A stretch of 64,000 nt of DNA, taken from Hyphochytrium catenoides. Lineage: Eukaryota > Sar > Hyphochytriomycetes > Hyphochytriales > Hyphochytriaceae. Below, in pieces: positions 34,458 through 47,071 of this stretch. The position numbers were made by a program, and so were the translations under genes. The number at the start of each line of letters is the position of its first letter. Positions within the stretch are counted from its first letter, which is position 1. Location: NCBI GenBank assembly GCA_900088475.1, contig FLMG01001956.1:110015-174014 (forward strand), written 5' to 3'. Under the pieces are notes generated by a model. That model saw nothing but the letters and a program-made list of their open reading frames with translations. It did not search any database and was not told the origin of the DNA.

Positions 34458-35880
34458 ATGGAAGGTGAGGAAGAGTGTGACATAGCTCTTGCCTTCTCGT
34501 CCCTAGTAACCGTGGCTGATATGGCTGAAGCAGAGGTCAGTCTTGAAACCTCTTTTCGAGTAAAGCGAGGCGTGGACGCACCCCCTGTGCCGCCAAAAAC
34601 TGCCTTTTTCCAGCCCACATTGGTGAGGGTTGCAGCTCCTGCCCTCCAGGAAGCGCCACGGATTGAAAGCTTAGCAGGCACCACCCTGCCTTCGTGGCAG
34701 CTGGAAGAAAAATGGCCAGCCACTGCGGAAAACCGGGAAGTTCTCAGCATCTTAGAGGGAGGAGCTGCGTACATTCCCTTGGTCCTGTCAGTGGTTATTG
34801 TGACAAGCCCCATCCCTTCGAACCCTTCAACGGAGATGATAGAGTTCCTTCTTCAATCTTTCAACTTCATACCTGGACTTCAAGACTGTCAGAAGTTCAT
34901 AATCTGTGACGGCTTCCGCGTGGGGCACGCCATGAAGGCCAAGGCAGGAATTGTTGCCCCTAACCAAGCCGAGCGCTACCTGGAATACATTCAAAGGTAC
35001 GTGGTTGTGTTACCTGAGAAGCGGGATAAAGATGCCCCTTATAAAGGCGAAGCCAGCTGTTGCCCCTCATAAGACGAGAGACCAGGGTGTATGGGCTTGT
35101 TCCATAGAATTCCGACAAGAAGAGGGATACCAGGGGACGGCGGGTTTGTGGGTGTGCGGAAGAGGAATATCAGTGCACCACAAGAGAAGAACACCGAGTA
35201 GAGAGAGAACCTCGAGTTAGTTCACTTATGAGCCCCTCGTCCTTTGATCTTGCTGGCACAGACTTAAAGATTATGTGGAGAAGACAGAGAATCTCCGCCA
35301 ATCGACCTCCATCATTACATTACCAAGCCGGCAGGGCTTCGGATGGGCTGTCCTTTCCGGCCTTAAGCTTGTGAAGACTCCCTATGTCATGGTGGTACAG
35401 CATGATCGAGCGTTTTTCCGATCCTTCGATCTACTGGGCACGCTTCGGGCTATGCAGAGGCATCCAGTAGTGAAATATGTTAAGCTACTGACCGGGTCTA
35501 CAATCAACTATCAGAGAAAAATGAAGCACAGGTATCAGTTTCACCTAGAGCCCATCAAGGTAGAAGCGGAGTACTCTTCTGCTTGCGATGACAAGAGCTC
35601 ATTAGGCAGCTTTCATTTGGTTCCGCTGCTCTTTTGGTACGACAGTACGCACATCTGCGAGGTTGATCACTATATGAAATGCGTCTTCAAACGGCGGCTC
35701 GTGAAGTGCGGAGACTTTATCGAAGATACCTTTGGGCATCGCATGTTGGACGACATCAAACAGAACGGGGTGCCCGCCCATGAGAAGTATGGGACCTTTA
35801 TTTATGATGATGGGCAGCCTGTGGCCATCGTGAAGCATGTGCATGGACGAAGATTTATTTCTTCTGATGACTGTGAGTAG
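34458..35880 (+). CDS. Predicted glycosyltransferase, GT-A-like
   Basis: Two exons, 34458-34996 and 35262-35880, join in phase to give 385 residues. A Rossmann-like start of a GT-A fold is visible: PLVLSVVIVTSPIPSNPS, then CQKFIICDGFRVGH. The sequence GFGWAVLSGLKLVKTPYVMV leads into VVQHDRAFF, where a DxD-type metal site would be expected; here it reads QHDR. The C-terminal half contains FHLVPLLFWYDSTHICEVDH and GDFIEDTFGHRMLDDIKQNG. There is no signal peptide or membrane span, so a cytosolic or nuclear enzyme is suggested. Donor and acceptor substrates cannot be inferred. The GT assignment rests on pattern only. Confidence 0.72.
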
Positions 35881-36121
35881 GCGAAGGACCTAGATGCATT
35901 CCTTGCATGTTGAGAGACGCCCATTCCTCATAAACTCAAGAGCTTGGTGTCTTCCTCAAACCATCCATCCATTGACCCCTGGAGTTGTCCTTCCCAAATG
36001 TGCCCTGTCAACAAAGAACTGCTTCCAGCTGGCCAACGACAAAGCATGAGCACAGCCTCAAGTCTTCCTAAACTTCCGCTGTATCTTCGCCAAAACATAT
36101 TGCTTTGAGGCTCTTACACCC

Positions 36122-39100
36122 TCAGCTCCCTAAGAAGGCATCCAAGGACGCAACTTTGACATTTTTTGTTGCATCGGGGGAGATGTTAACGGGAGACGTA
36201 GGACCCTCACCCAAGCCTTGGGTGGCAATTGTAGGAGGGCTAAACTCTGTGGCCCTCTCCTCAATCTTTTTCTTTTCCTTTTCCTTAGGCTGGAGAGTGT
36301 GCAGCAAGAGGAAAACGCGTGTATTGAGTATTGCGCCAATGGGAGTAGCAGTGTTATTCGAGCTATCGCCTATTACCTTCTTCGATCCCTTGCTGAAGAT
36401 GCTCCTTTTCACCTTCTTCTTTTCAGTGGCCGCTGGTGGTGGGCTAAGTGGCTCAGGCTCTACACCATACGAATATTTGCCCTTAGGCACTCCGTCCCCA
36501 CACTTGAGCTTTATCTCCTCAAGCAGACGCTATGGGTTCAGACAGTTAGCACATACTCCGCACTGCGAGAGTGAATCACATGCTCAGGATTAGGAAACAA
36601 AGAAGCTGATGTCATACATGGCGCTCTCCTTTCTCTACATCTGGACGTAAAGGAAGCAACTTGGATGCAATTTCCACAGCCCTCGGCCCGAAATCTTCCA
36701 CGAAGGCATTGACGAAGAGACTGGAAAGACTTTCGTGAAGTCGACATGTTGTTGGAGTAGAGTTACGAGCAACCGAGAGGGCAAAGGGGTGAGCGGGAAA
36801 ACTGTAGCATTGAGTCTAAATTATCTGCAAGGAGATAGTTTGTATCTAACAAGCGATTGGAATTGCTCAAACCTCGAGAAGAGGAGCACTTACTCTAGAG
36901 TGTCACGGGTCATCAAGTCTTTCACAGATTCCAGAGGATGCATTTTGTCAACTATCATCCCTGAATTGCGCAATCCAGCGAGCTGCAGTACCGCTTCATA
37001 GCCCTGGAAAAAGCTCAGCAGGATCTGACCCAGTGTCAGGCAATATCGGAACAGAGAGAGAGAAGGTCAGTTGGTTCACTTTAAAAGCAGTTCCTGGTTC
37101 TAAGATCTCTATTCCACGACACCTGATAGTCTGACTCTATGATGTGATGGAATGGAGATGTTTTAGCAAAAGCTCCTTTCTTGGCCATAAGCGTGTCAAT
37201 GTACAAAGTAATAGACCTACGTATGGGACCAATGTGAGAGAGCTATTGTCGTCCAAGCGGGAACAGATGAGATCAACAGCTTTGATGCACAAGGCTGACG
37301 CGAATTCTTTACCATACGTAAGCATTTGAAGCGGAAGGCATTATCATTTGGAAGCGGAAAGAGGATCAAAGTTAGAGCAGGGGAGAAAGGTAAAGGTGGC
37401 ACATACCTCTCCATAAACTCCCGCACTAGTTTTGAGAAATAGATCTCTGTGGCGATCCAAGTTGAAAAGTCTTGAAAGTAGTCCCGGATAGTCTCCTGTA
37501 AATAGGTTCAAGTGATAAGCCTCGCGCATTAGGAGCATGGAGCAAGACGTGTAGTGCCAATACCGTCAGGGTTGACACAAGTGGCTCGTTGTTTTCCCAG
37601 GTAACAGTGAACAACTGGTCAAAGACGGCCTGACGAGCGACACGTAAGGGGGAAACACGAAGAATTAGCAAGACAGAGCGGACCAATGCATGTCGATTGT
37701 TCCTACCTCCTGTGCTTCAGCCATCACCCGGTTGCAAAGGAGTCGCAATAGCGACACCGCGGTCTTAACGTATGCTGTGGCATAACCAGTAGTAAGCTAT
37801 AGCTCATCTTCGTCATGCTCCATACCACTCCCATATATATCCTCCGTGCGGGATAAGCTCTCTCCACCTCACACCTCTGATTATTATTCCCCGCGGGTGA
37901 ACGTGGATGAAACGAAAAGCACGTATGTGGAACTTACTTGCTGATGTTTCATCCAGGGCTTTTGTCAACCTCTCGTTCTGTTCATCATCCAACTTGTCTG
38001 CTACAAGATCCATGATCTGAGGCACCATGTTCTACAGAATATGCACCGATTGCATGGATGAGCAACTCTAGCCATGATTCTTGTCCGTCTTTAAGTTAAA
38101 GCATGGGCTTATCTACAAGGTCTTTGCAGCTCACCTGGAATCTTTCTGTATCATTTAGGATAGCACATAAAGTCTCTACCTCAAGCGTAAGCAGAGCTTG
38201 CGAGGCCAATTTACTCTGTTGCGTCTGTTGCATCTCCCACATCACCTCACAGCAAGCCTGAGGTGTCACTCTGTCAGCACATGGGAGGCTAGAAGCGATA
38301 TCTGGCAGAAATGGTTGAAGTGCAGAGTTAAATTAGGTCATACCTTGGCGACGTCAGCCAGGTGCTCGCCCGACAGGCGGTCCCGGCCAACATCAATCTG
38401 TACAGTGACGAACTTGAAAGTGTCTTCGGGAATGGTTGTGAAGAGCTTTCCTTCGTTGTTTGTCTCTACGTTGTCCTCTCGGTTGTAGATATTTTGAAGC
38501 CATTCTCTTAGCTTCGACTGCAGAAATCCAAGTAAAAGGAGGCAAAAATATTTTAGGCTCAACCCTCATAGGTCTGGAATCAATCCCATCCTACCTACCC
38601 TACCCTAATGGGAATAGTAGATAGCCTACCTTCACTTCCGTCAGATATCTGCTCATTAGTTGGCTGGTAGAAGCAACCAGATCTCCAGGTTGAAATGCCG
38701 GGTTGTACCTCTTCATCTGGTGACGAGAAACGTCGTTGTGTTGTGAGGAGTAATATCTATGAGTGCAAGCCTCTGGACGTTCCAGGTTACCTCGGTGAGG
38801 TAGTAATCTAGCCACTCAACAAGCTGTAGAGTGTCTCCGATATCTAGAGTATCCTTGCGGTCCAGTAAACCCTTTATCTACAGCAAACCCACAATTAGAA
38901 GAAGACGCCCATGACGCTTGATGAAGACACGGTCCTTACCTGTCCGTAGAGAAGTGAAGCGTACTCCTCGCAGTATACTCTTAGGATTTGATAGTCTTCG
39001 GGGAAACATGGAGTCATTTCGTTTTTCACGATCTCCAAGTCCATCATAATCTTGGTTGCGGTGCTGAGCGTCGATGGCACTAGAGAGTCCTTTGGATCTC

Positions 39101-40876
39101 GTCGCTCCTACCATATAAAAACGGAAGATGGGAGGACGACGCAAAGCAAGAAAGAGGAAAATTAGAGGAAAATTAGAGAAACACCCAGTTTCATATGATC
39201 TGTTGGAGTCTATGTAAAAGGACGAGATAATGGCGTTTGAGAAAAGTAACTGGTAGTAGACGAAGTTCCATGCCGAACATTGATGACAGACCTTCGCCGC
39301 ATTAAAAGAGGAGACCACGCGCTCATCAATGCTTTTCTTGATAACCCGCATGCATTCCTCTCTGAGGTTTTCTACGGGTGCGTTCTGCAAGGAAATACTT
39401 GTTGGTACATGGGTTTAGGTATAGCTATTTGCTTGTGTTTCAACCTAACCTCAATGCTGGGGACCGAGGGAGATGTCAATACGCCGTCAGCTTTGTTTAT
39501 CTCTACATTGGCATCTTCGCCTTTCCTATTTCCAAAAAGTGTCACTTAGTTCAAAAGACCGATGCGTCAATATCCGGTTTGTAACACACTTCACGTACGT
39601 GTCGGTCGCGCTCTCGATGATCTCGATGACACGAGTCAGGGCTGCTGGGTCATACTGCGCTACCTCGAGTCCGTTCCTAATCGTTTTCCACATACAATCT
39701 TGAATCATCGTGCCCAGCTACATTTCACGATTAGAACTATTGTCACAGAAGCAGTAGCAGCGCCAGACCTCATAGATGTCCTGAAAGTGGACCCCGAGGA
39801 CTTGCAGGAGCTTCTTTGACGAGTCATGAGCAGGTGGCTTATAGCCTTTGCTGTCGAGTAGATGATAAGCGATTGGGCCTCTGTTTGCAGAAGAGAATAC
39901 TGGGAAATAAGATCTACCTGTTGGCCGTACTTTGCTTGGGCTGTACTGAAGACTTCTTTACCTAGCAGAGAAAGCTCAGCGCTTGTACTCTGTAATTGTG
40001 CATACTACTATCTCCTTACCTCAGCCAGTACCGCATTCCGCCATTTATCAAGCTTCTGCCACTCCACGTGCACTTCCTTCACCCTGGACTGATCGGATCT
40101 CAGGAGTTCCTTCAGCTCCTTCACCTGAGTGTATGGAAAGTATCCCAAACTGTCTTAGGCGATGCTGAGAGGAGATCTCTGTGTTGAGAGGCTAACGCAC
40201 CCTTGTCTGAATAGACTTGTAGAAGTCAACCTGCTGTAAGGCACCATAGATGTTCTTCTTTGCAGCATTTGCAGCCTATGAAGGTTGGACCTAAGTCAGT
40301 CTAGTACCACTTTGTTAAGGTAAAATTATGCATGCCTTTATTTTGGGATGCCCGCCTAGTAGGTCAGACACCTCTGCACAAAGCTTGTCAATGTTAACAA
40401 ACCTGCATTTGTGTATGTTAGCTAAATAAAATGCGGTGGCCAATGACGACCTCGAATTGCTAGCCTTACGCATTAGAGAGAGCGTTAACGTCTGTCGCTG
40501 AGGACTGAATAAGTGAAACACCCCGGTGTATGTCATCCAGCTAGAGAAAGCAGAAGGAGTGTTAGTCAGGAAAAGGAAAGGCATACGTTCATTCAGGAGA
40601 AAGCGTATATGGTTTCCAGAATTTCCTACCTGTGATTGTACCATGGCATGTAGCTGGTTCTCGATCGCAGTAAACTTGCGCTGATACTCGGACCGTAGCT
40701 CTGGCACCTTAAACAAGAGGTAAGCTAAAAGGAAGGCGAATGAAGCACAATCTTGGTGCGGCAACCTTTTGCAGATCCGAGAGTTCCTTCATCCGCTTTT
40801 GCACCAGCTTTATGGCGTTCCGACGGGCTTCTTCAGTGAGAGCAGCAGTCTCTCCGACGCCTATTATTGTCGCCAT
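36122..40876 (-). CDS. SEC6: Exocyst complex component SEC6/EXOC3
   Basis: A long gene of roughly 15 short exons. The start MATIIGVGETAALTEEARRN is at 40876. Sec6 is a core subunit of the exocyst, which tethers secretory vesicles to the plasma membrane. Family segments seen in order include VPELRSEYQRKFTAIENQL (near 40700), a helix ending WKTIRNGLEVAQYDPAALTR (39640), SKLREWLQNIYNREDN with TIPEDTFKFVTVQIDVGRDR (38400-38520), VETLCAILNDTERFQ (38170), VPQIMDLVADKLDDEQNERL (38000), QAVFDQLFTVTWENNEPLVS (37600), YGKEFASALCIKAVDLICSR (37300) and LFVNAFVEDFGPRAVEIASK (36690). The C-terminus is a charged Lys/Pro-rich tail ending SLDAFLGS. Exact borders of the middle exons were not all resolved. Confidence 0.85.
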
Positions 40877-42011
40877 TGCCCAGGATAGATCTTTTGGAAT
40901 ATCACAGCAAAACCTATCGATCCGGTTGGCAGCAGGTCCCCTCTTCTAATGCACTCTGCCGGATTGGAGAGCCTTGCGGTTAAGCTCTAGCCTAGAGGAG
41001 TAAACCTGCTCTTATGGTGGCATCAGTGGCACTTGTGCACTTTCTCTCTTTCTTGGGGTATCTGCCAGATAAGAACTGCTATAAAAACCGCAGTCAAAGT
41101 CTTTCCCCGGCTCCGTTGAGAAAGTTGAGATATATTGGTGATGGACCTCTTCCTCCGGAGACAACCTACGAGAGTGGAGTAGTCTGCTCACCTAAGAGAT
41201 TGCTAGGCATTCTCTGTCAGATTCAGGTTCAGCAGAAACGCCCTCTGTTCAGTCACCGCAGCAAAAAGAACCTGAGGACCATACGAGACATACGGCTCTC
41301 ACCTATAACGAGTCTCTTGCACCCTTGTCATTCAGGGTGACCATCCTCATGAAACGTTAACAGGGCCTTCTTCCGTAGTGAAGATCTTGAGCCATGAGTG
41401 AGGAGGGCTGATCAACAGCGCCATCCATCAACATCAGGGCGCGCGGCAGGTGTAGGAACGGCCCGATGATGATGAATGATGAAGCTCAAGATTACCCTTC
41501 GCCTCCTGTCCCATCGCCCATGCCCTGTTCCAAATACTATCCCCTTTAACTGAGAATATTCTTCATATGGACCAAAGTTAAAGTACTAGTAGAGGATCAT
41601 GGAGACAGGAATCAGAGTCTGATTTATTGCTGGTTACTAATGAGGGTTTGGGTGCCTGTTGTAACCCCTGTCGCAAAAGATGTTCCCCAGGTTCCGCCAT
41701 GCGATCAGAAGCTGTTCGCTATTCCTCTGCACTTGATTGTTGGCGCAGGAAGGGAAGGGCGCTCCATCACTGACCGTGCCTTGGAGGCTCACTGAGATGA
41801 GGCGTATCAGGCTCGGGGGAAGAGGCAGCAGGAGGTTATTATCATAGAGACGTAGATCTCATTGAACTTCAAGTAAGGTGTTGGCCTTCCAGATGGGTCA
41901 ATTCATATCTTTCCACTGTTTGCAGAACTGAAGAGGACACTCTGGGACATATTATAGGCTATTACCTCCAGAAACGAACTCCGTACCGGAAGTGCTAACA
42001 TCTTCAGCGCA
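40877..42011. other. Divergent intergenic region between SEC6 and AN1 gene
   Basis: About 1.1 kb containing both presumed promoters. No coding exon, repeat or motif could be supported. Confidence 0.45.
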
Positions 42012-43292
42012 ATGAATGGATCGGAGAGAGTAGTGCCTACCGAACCAGCACAGAAGAATGTAAGAGATCACTCAAAACATGTTACGGAGGACACTGACGA
42101 GAAGTTGACCCGTTATTTTGACAGCTGACCAAACGAACTGCGTCCTTTCAAGACCTTTATCGAAGGCCGATAACCCGGGCGTGGTCGAATATGGTAAGAT
42201 TGGTAAGATCTCTCTAAGCGCTGAAAGGAGGCCAACTTCTGCAAACTTCAAAACACAGGGCAGTGCAGACGCTATCTATAGGGTGACTGCTGGATTGATG
42301 GCAGGGCATCACTGGCGAAACCTGGCCCTAAAGGGAAGAGCGCTACTTCATGCCGCCACGTCGCCCTTTGCTAAGATAACCCTCATCGGGCTAGTGAATG
42401 ATACTATTTCCATATCTCTGGCATCCACTGTGGCGGAACTGAAGGAGGAAATATATGCAAAGAGGGGTATTGCACCTCATCAGCTAGTTCTAGTATGGAG
42501 AAAAAGGTGCGTCCTTTATTCCAATAGTGAAAGAGCTAACCTTCCAGGTACTGACGGCTTCCTTTCTCTGTAGGATACTGAAGTCCGATGTAGATAGCAA
42601 CACTTTGGAAGCTCTAGGCATGAGTGAGTCTGTCAAGCTATATGTCAGTAGGAGCCTCTTCTCAGCACCCCGACCAACACCTGGCCGCATCTCTCCGAAC
42701 GTTGGAACAACTCCCAGGTAACCTGCAAGGCCCACCTGCATTTGCCGGCACTGATTGGCGAAGTTCTAACCCCCGGACATTTCCCCTTTCCCTTTTCATT
42801 TGTCTAGCAAATATAGAAGAACCATTCTCCCTGTCCTCCCTCTTTCCCTCCCTTTGAATGATGCCGACTTGGGAGCCATGAGAGCGGAACCGGTTGATAT
42901 TTTGGAGCTTCTCTCTGAAAGGAGACCTAATCAGACAGAGCTTATCGCAGATGGCGCTGGCGCAGAAAAAGGTAGCAAGAGATGCTGCCTCGGCGATTGC
43001 AGAGCGAAATTGAGAATGACAGACACCATTTGTAGATGTGGAGGCAGGTCAGTAAGTCTACGTCCCGGACGCCTCAGTGCATAAACTTAACCAGTGGACC
43101 ACAGGTTCTGTAGCAAGCATCGCCTACCCGAGCAGCACCATTGCACATACGACTGTAAGTTTTCACGATGCTCTATTGGACGGATTTTGGATCATTCACT
43201 TTATCCTCTCTCACGCAGACCGATCAGAGGGTAAAAAGGTGATCAGTAGAGAGAACCCGCAAATATCGTTCTCCAAAATAGCGAAGATCTAA
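42012..43292 (+). CDS. Ubiquitin-like and AN1 zinc finger protein (ZFAND4-like)
   Basis: Exons start at 42012 (MNGSERVVPTEPAQKN) and continue through about 42122-42192, 42256-42508, 42574-42718, one from near 42850 to 43045, 43105-43153 and 43220-43292. A ubiquitin-like fold is visible as FAKITLIGLVNDTISISLAS, then EEIYAKRGIAPHQLVLVWRK and SDVDSNTLEALGMSESVKLY. The C-terminal AN1 finger is complete: CCLGDC, CRCGGRFCSKHRLPEQHHC, then DYRSEGKKVISRENPQISF and a KIAKI end. UBL plus AN1 is the ZFAND4/ANUBL1 arrangement. AN1 proteins act in stress response and p97/proteasome shuttling, so the role here is inferred. The linker exon between 42718 and 42860 has an uncertain acceptor. Confidence 0.85.
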
Positions 43293-43407
43293 AGCGCGTT
43301 AGAGCCAATCCCACCCAATGGAGCGCAATGACTTATTTGGCCCGAGTCGTGCACAACAGGCGACAATAAATATGACGGAGAGGTCCGGCGAGTGTGACGT
43401 CCTGCGA

Positions 43408-45601
43408 TCAACGTTGTTGACCTTTGCGCTGGCCGAACAAAGATGCGTAAAGTTCGTCGATGTCGATGGCAGGCTCGGTCGCTGGCCGAGGGTACATGAA
43501 GTTCTGGATTTTTGGATGAACAACATAGCGAATCTTCCTGCCCTTGCTTGCCCTTCGGTCAATCTCCTATATTTCCGGGTTTTGTAAGCAACGCGATGAA
43601 AACAGCATCAAAATGGAGTAGAAGTGCCTCTACTGACCTTCTTTGGCTTTCTCACTTTTACTCTTAGCGCTTTTGCTTCTTCCTCAAGACCTGTACTCCC
43701 GCTTTCAATGAACTCTTTCAGAAGCTGCATGAGATAAGACCGTTGGCATGTTAACTCAATTAGTTGTATGATGTTTAACCATGAAAGCTTGCTAGCCGAT
43801 TCGAATGTGTTGAGGGTGCTCACCTGATGGTAAAAGTCTGTGTCATCGTATACCTCCTCGTCTAGTCTTTCCTGTCGCCGTCTGCTTCCATGCTCCGCTA
43901 CCTCGTCGTCATCATCTTCTGGTGTCACCTGTAGAAAACCTCTTAAGAGGACCGATAACAAGAAGCAAAAATAGTTCTCCCACACAATTCAATCTTGACG
44001 ACAGATCTCTTACTTGCGCTTTCTCTTCCGAAACGACCTCGTCTTCTCGGCCAAAGACTTTATATTGAGAGACCTTGGCAAAAGCACGTCGTCTGAAGCG
44101 GTCGGTATCGGCTAGTACAGCATCCACCTGCGCCATGACACTCTGATTAAGTGCCTTGAACTTCTTGTTCATAATGGTGCCTGAGGAGAGCTATAACAAG
44201 GTAGAGGATGTTAGGGTCAGAACTTATCAGGGAATGAGGTTCATCCAAACCGACCTGGGTCTTCTTGCTCCACTTGTCAATAGTCTCATCTCTATATTCC
44301 TGGAAATCACTCTCCAACTGGCAAAGCTCATCCCATACTTCCTCGTCTCGGCAATCTAACTTCCGCTTCCGCCCCTTACTTCGCTCTAAAAGAGCATCTT
44401 TTTCCGTCGATGGACTTTTAATCTCAGGATTTCGAGAGAGGAGAATGTGTTCCAGCTCTATGAAGTCTTCAACCAGACCAGCAATAGAACGTTGTGCCTT
44501 CTCAAACGAGTTCTTCAATGCCGCATCGGCTTCTCTAAAAAAAACATGCGTTTCGCCCTGGAGCCAATCAATGACAAGCGGAATATAACGGAAGCCACAG
44601 CGTCACAGTACGAGGCAATCAGCGAGGGTGTTAGCGCATCAGGAGACGGCCGTCGGTGGGAGGTAACGCAGAGCTCTCGTTGCAAAGGTTCTTGCTGAAG
44701 AGTTCACCTCACCTGCGGTAGGCGGTTGCCAGTATAGAGTAGCTTCTGCATTCGGACTCGTACCTCGAGAAAGTCCTCCCACAGCACCTACACGTATTCC
44801 GAGTTACTTCATAAGGTCTCAGAAGTTAGGTAGCACGGTAAGAGACACCAAAATGAGTCCAATCTCGACTGAAGTCAGGATAGGGCGGAGAACCAATAGA
44901 GGTGGAGCTTGACCTAAGGCGCAAAGACCCTACCCTTTGGTTTCTCGTGTGCTCCGCCTTTCTGAGGTCATTCTCAGAAGCCTTTGTTGCGCGAAAGAGA
45001 AAGGTCCTATCACTCTCCTCGAGCTCCTGCATCTGTCTGTCAATATCCGAATCTGCAGGATCGTCTTCCTCATCTTCTTCGCTTGGACCACTCGTGCCTT
45101 CTTCCTCCCCTTCTTTCTCCTCACTCATGTCACTATCTTCTGCGAGATGTCCACCACCAGCCTTATGTTGCAGTTTCTCGCCTCCATAGTTATCATCATC
45201 ACTAATCGCACTGGCAATTTCTTCATTTTCGTCAGTATGATCCTCTTCATCGTCATCGTCGTTGTCTTCACTCTCCTCGTCAAGGTCCCTTCGTGATACA
45301 ACTCTTCCTTTGAATGACTTATCGAGCTCAATATCGGCAGAAGCTACTCGAAGAGATGACGGTGCTTGCAAAGTATCATCACCGCTGTAATCGTGGTCAT
45401 CCAAAGTATAGTCTTGGAGCAACAGTCTGTAAGAACTCAATCACCAATCAGTTATAACAAGCTTGAGCTACCTGTCGCTCGAGTCCCGTCATCGTATGCA
45501 GAGTCCTCTGGATCGAAGTCAGCAGGTTTCGGATTTGCCAAGTCTGCTAGCTGTTCGGCTAGTGACCGCCTTTTGCTGGCCCTCTTGGTAAAAGCAACCA
45601 T
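43408..45601 (-). CDS. AATF: AATF/Che-1/Bfr2 ribosome biogenesis protein
   Basis: A multi-exon gene starting at 45601 (MVAFTKRASKRRSLAEQLAD) and ending at 43408. AATF/Bfr2 works in the nucleolus on 18S pre-rRNA processing. After the basic N-terminus comes a long acidic region (about residues 60-190) of Asp/Glu/Ser runs. The family's core follows: VLWEDFLEVRVRMQKLLYTG with NRLPQ, then IELEHILLSRNPEI, WDELCQLESDFQEYRDETID with KWSKKTQ. The C-terminal domain has EEVYDDTDFYHQ, LLKEFIESGSTGLEEEAKAL, and a last exon (about 43561-43408) with EIDRRASKGRKIRYVVHPKI and QNFMYPRPATEP. All landmarks of the family are present. It diverges from the ssSPT gene by 1 kb and is convergent with the AN1 gene, 115 bases away. 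Confidence 0.92.
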
Positions 45602-46602
45602 CGCGCAGCGGTCTGATCTCTACCTTGCAAGCAGAGCCTCCTAAACTAAGCAGGCTTGGGAGCTGGGGTGGCGCAGTCTGTGAACTCTACGAAGCTTTTG
45701 GTGTGAGAGGCGCCCACAGTACAGCGTTCATCATCTACATGTCATCATGGCAATGCTCGAAACGAAACAGCCTCAAGGAGGAGAGTACAGAGAAAGCAAG
45801 AAGAGTCAGAACGATGAAGCTTATCGCTAAGAAAGGAATGGCGCCGCTGCAAAGTGACGTTTGCGGCAGCATGACTCCAGGGGGAGATCTGTAAGGAGTC
45901 TCAAGAGCCGCTAACGTCTAGCATCACCAACATCTTGTCAAAGTCAGCCCATCAGCCGTCATGAGCTGAACTGCAGAGAAAAGCTCGGCAATAAGAAAGA
46001 GCAAGGCGCCGATGAGCGAGGCGGTAGGAGGGAAGCAGCAGCAAGCACCAGACAGCAACTACAAGCGAGCGAGTGATGCCTTGAAGATGGCACTGGTCCA
46101 CTAATAAGCACAGAAAGTTGGTATAGGCTAAGCACCGATTCAAGCGCAGAAAAAAGCCCGAAAGGACAGCCAGGTCCTGGATAAAGCGAAGGTGGGGAAC
46201 TGATATCAGGTTGGCCAACGCATTTGCTCAAACCTTTAGCAGAAGAAGAGCATAGGACGCGCCACAGCCAAGTCCTCTACTTTGAGGCAGAGTCAGACAG
46301 GGGAGAAGAAGAGGCAGCGGACGACAGCTGCACTGTCAATAGAAAATATGCTCATTTAGTTGGTGCTAGTAGGGAGTTAGTGCTCGGGAAAGCCCGGCAG
46401 GGTTAGCGGCAGAAATAAGTCTGCTCCAACTAACGCCGCGTTGTTGAAACCACCCAGGTAGACCCGGAGCTTTCGACCTAGAGGCGATACCGGTGAGTAC
46501 AATGCTTCAGTGGTCTACTAATTTCTAAGCACACATGGGAAGTTAACACACTGCTGATGCAGGAAAATCAAAGCCAAAGTGACGTGAAAGAGGATAGAGA
46601 TA
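45602..46602. other. Divergent intergenic region between AATF and ssSPT
   Basis: About 1 kb, presumably promoter sequence for both genes. Short open frames in it show no family resemblance. An upstream non-coding or coding exon of the small gene at 46603 cannot be excluded. Confidence 0.45.
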
Positions 46603-46880
46603 ATGGGACTCATCAGATGGCTGCAAGTGAAGCACTACCAGTATAACCTGTGGACAAGTCTCTATATGCTTGACCCCTGGGAAAGAGCGCTTTTCAGTAT
46701 CCTTCACCACAAATTCTTCTACGCTTATCTGCGTCCTGAGACTGACAACACCTCATTTGAAGTCTCCTTGACTCCCTCTAAGACACTATAGTGACTCTTG
46801 GTACCTTCTGCTTCTGGTACTACGTATACACACGGCTGGACACAATGCGGGCAGCTCTAGGACTGGAAAGCGGACTGTGA
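46603..46880 (+). CDS. Serine palmitoyltransferase small subunit (ssSPT/SPTSS)
   Basis: Two exons, 46603-46732 and 46792-46880, join in phase across a 59-nt intron and give about 72 residues, the usual size of these peptides. ssSPT binds the LCB1-LCB2 dimer in the ER and boosts serine palmitoyltransferase, the first enzyme of sphingolipid synthesis. The core VKHYQYNLWTSLYMLDPWER aligns with the conserved YYQYLLVTALYMLEPWE of the animal subunit. A second hydrophobic stretch, TLGTFCFWYYVYT, comes from exon 2. If the intron were retained, the reading frame would stop at 46791 with a hydrophilic tail, so the spliced form is preferred. The start is the first ATG. Confidence 0.8.
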
Positions 46881-47071
46881 TGATACAGAGACTTCTATTA
46901 CACTGTCACTAAAGGACGGCCCTATGTCCCAGAGCAGGAAAGCGATAGAGGTACACAACATAGCCTCATTCAAGTACGGGGAAATGCTCTGGTATATTAT
47001 TAGTGCTCAGGAATGAGTTAAAACTAGCCGAAGCATCAATAAATAAGGGCCCAGCGTGACATTCATGCTGC

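Noticed and set aside
44826-45440. The acidic 204-codon frame as a separate gene
   Set aside because: It is the acidic middle of AATF, in frame with the conserved core after splicing.
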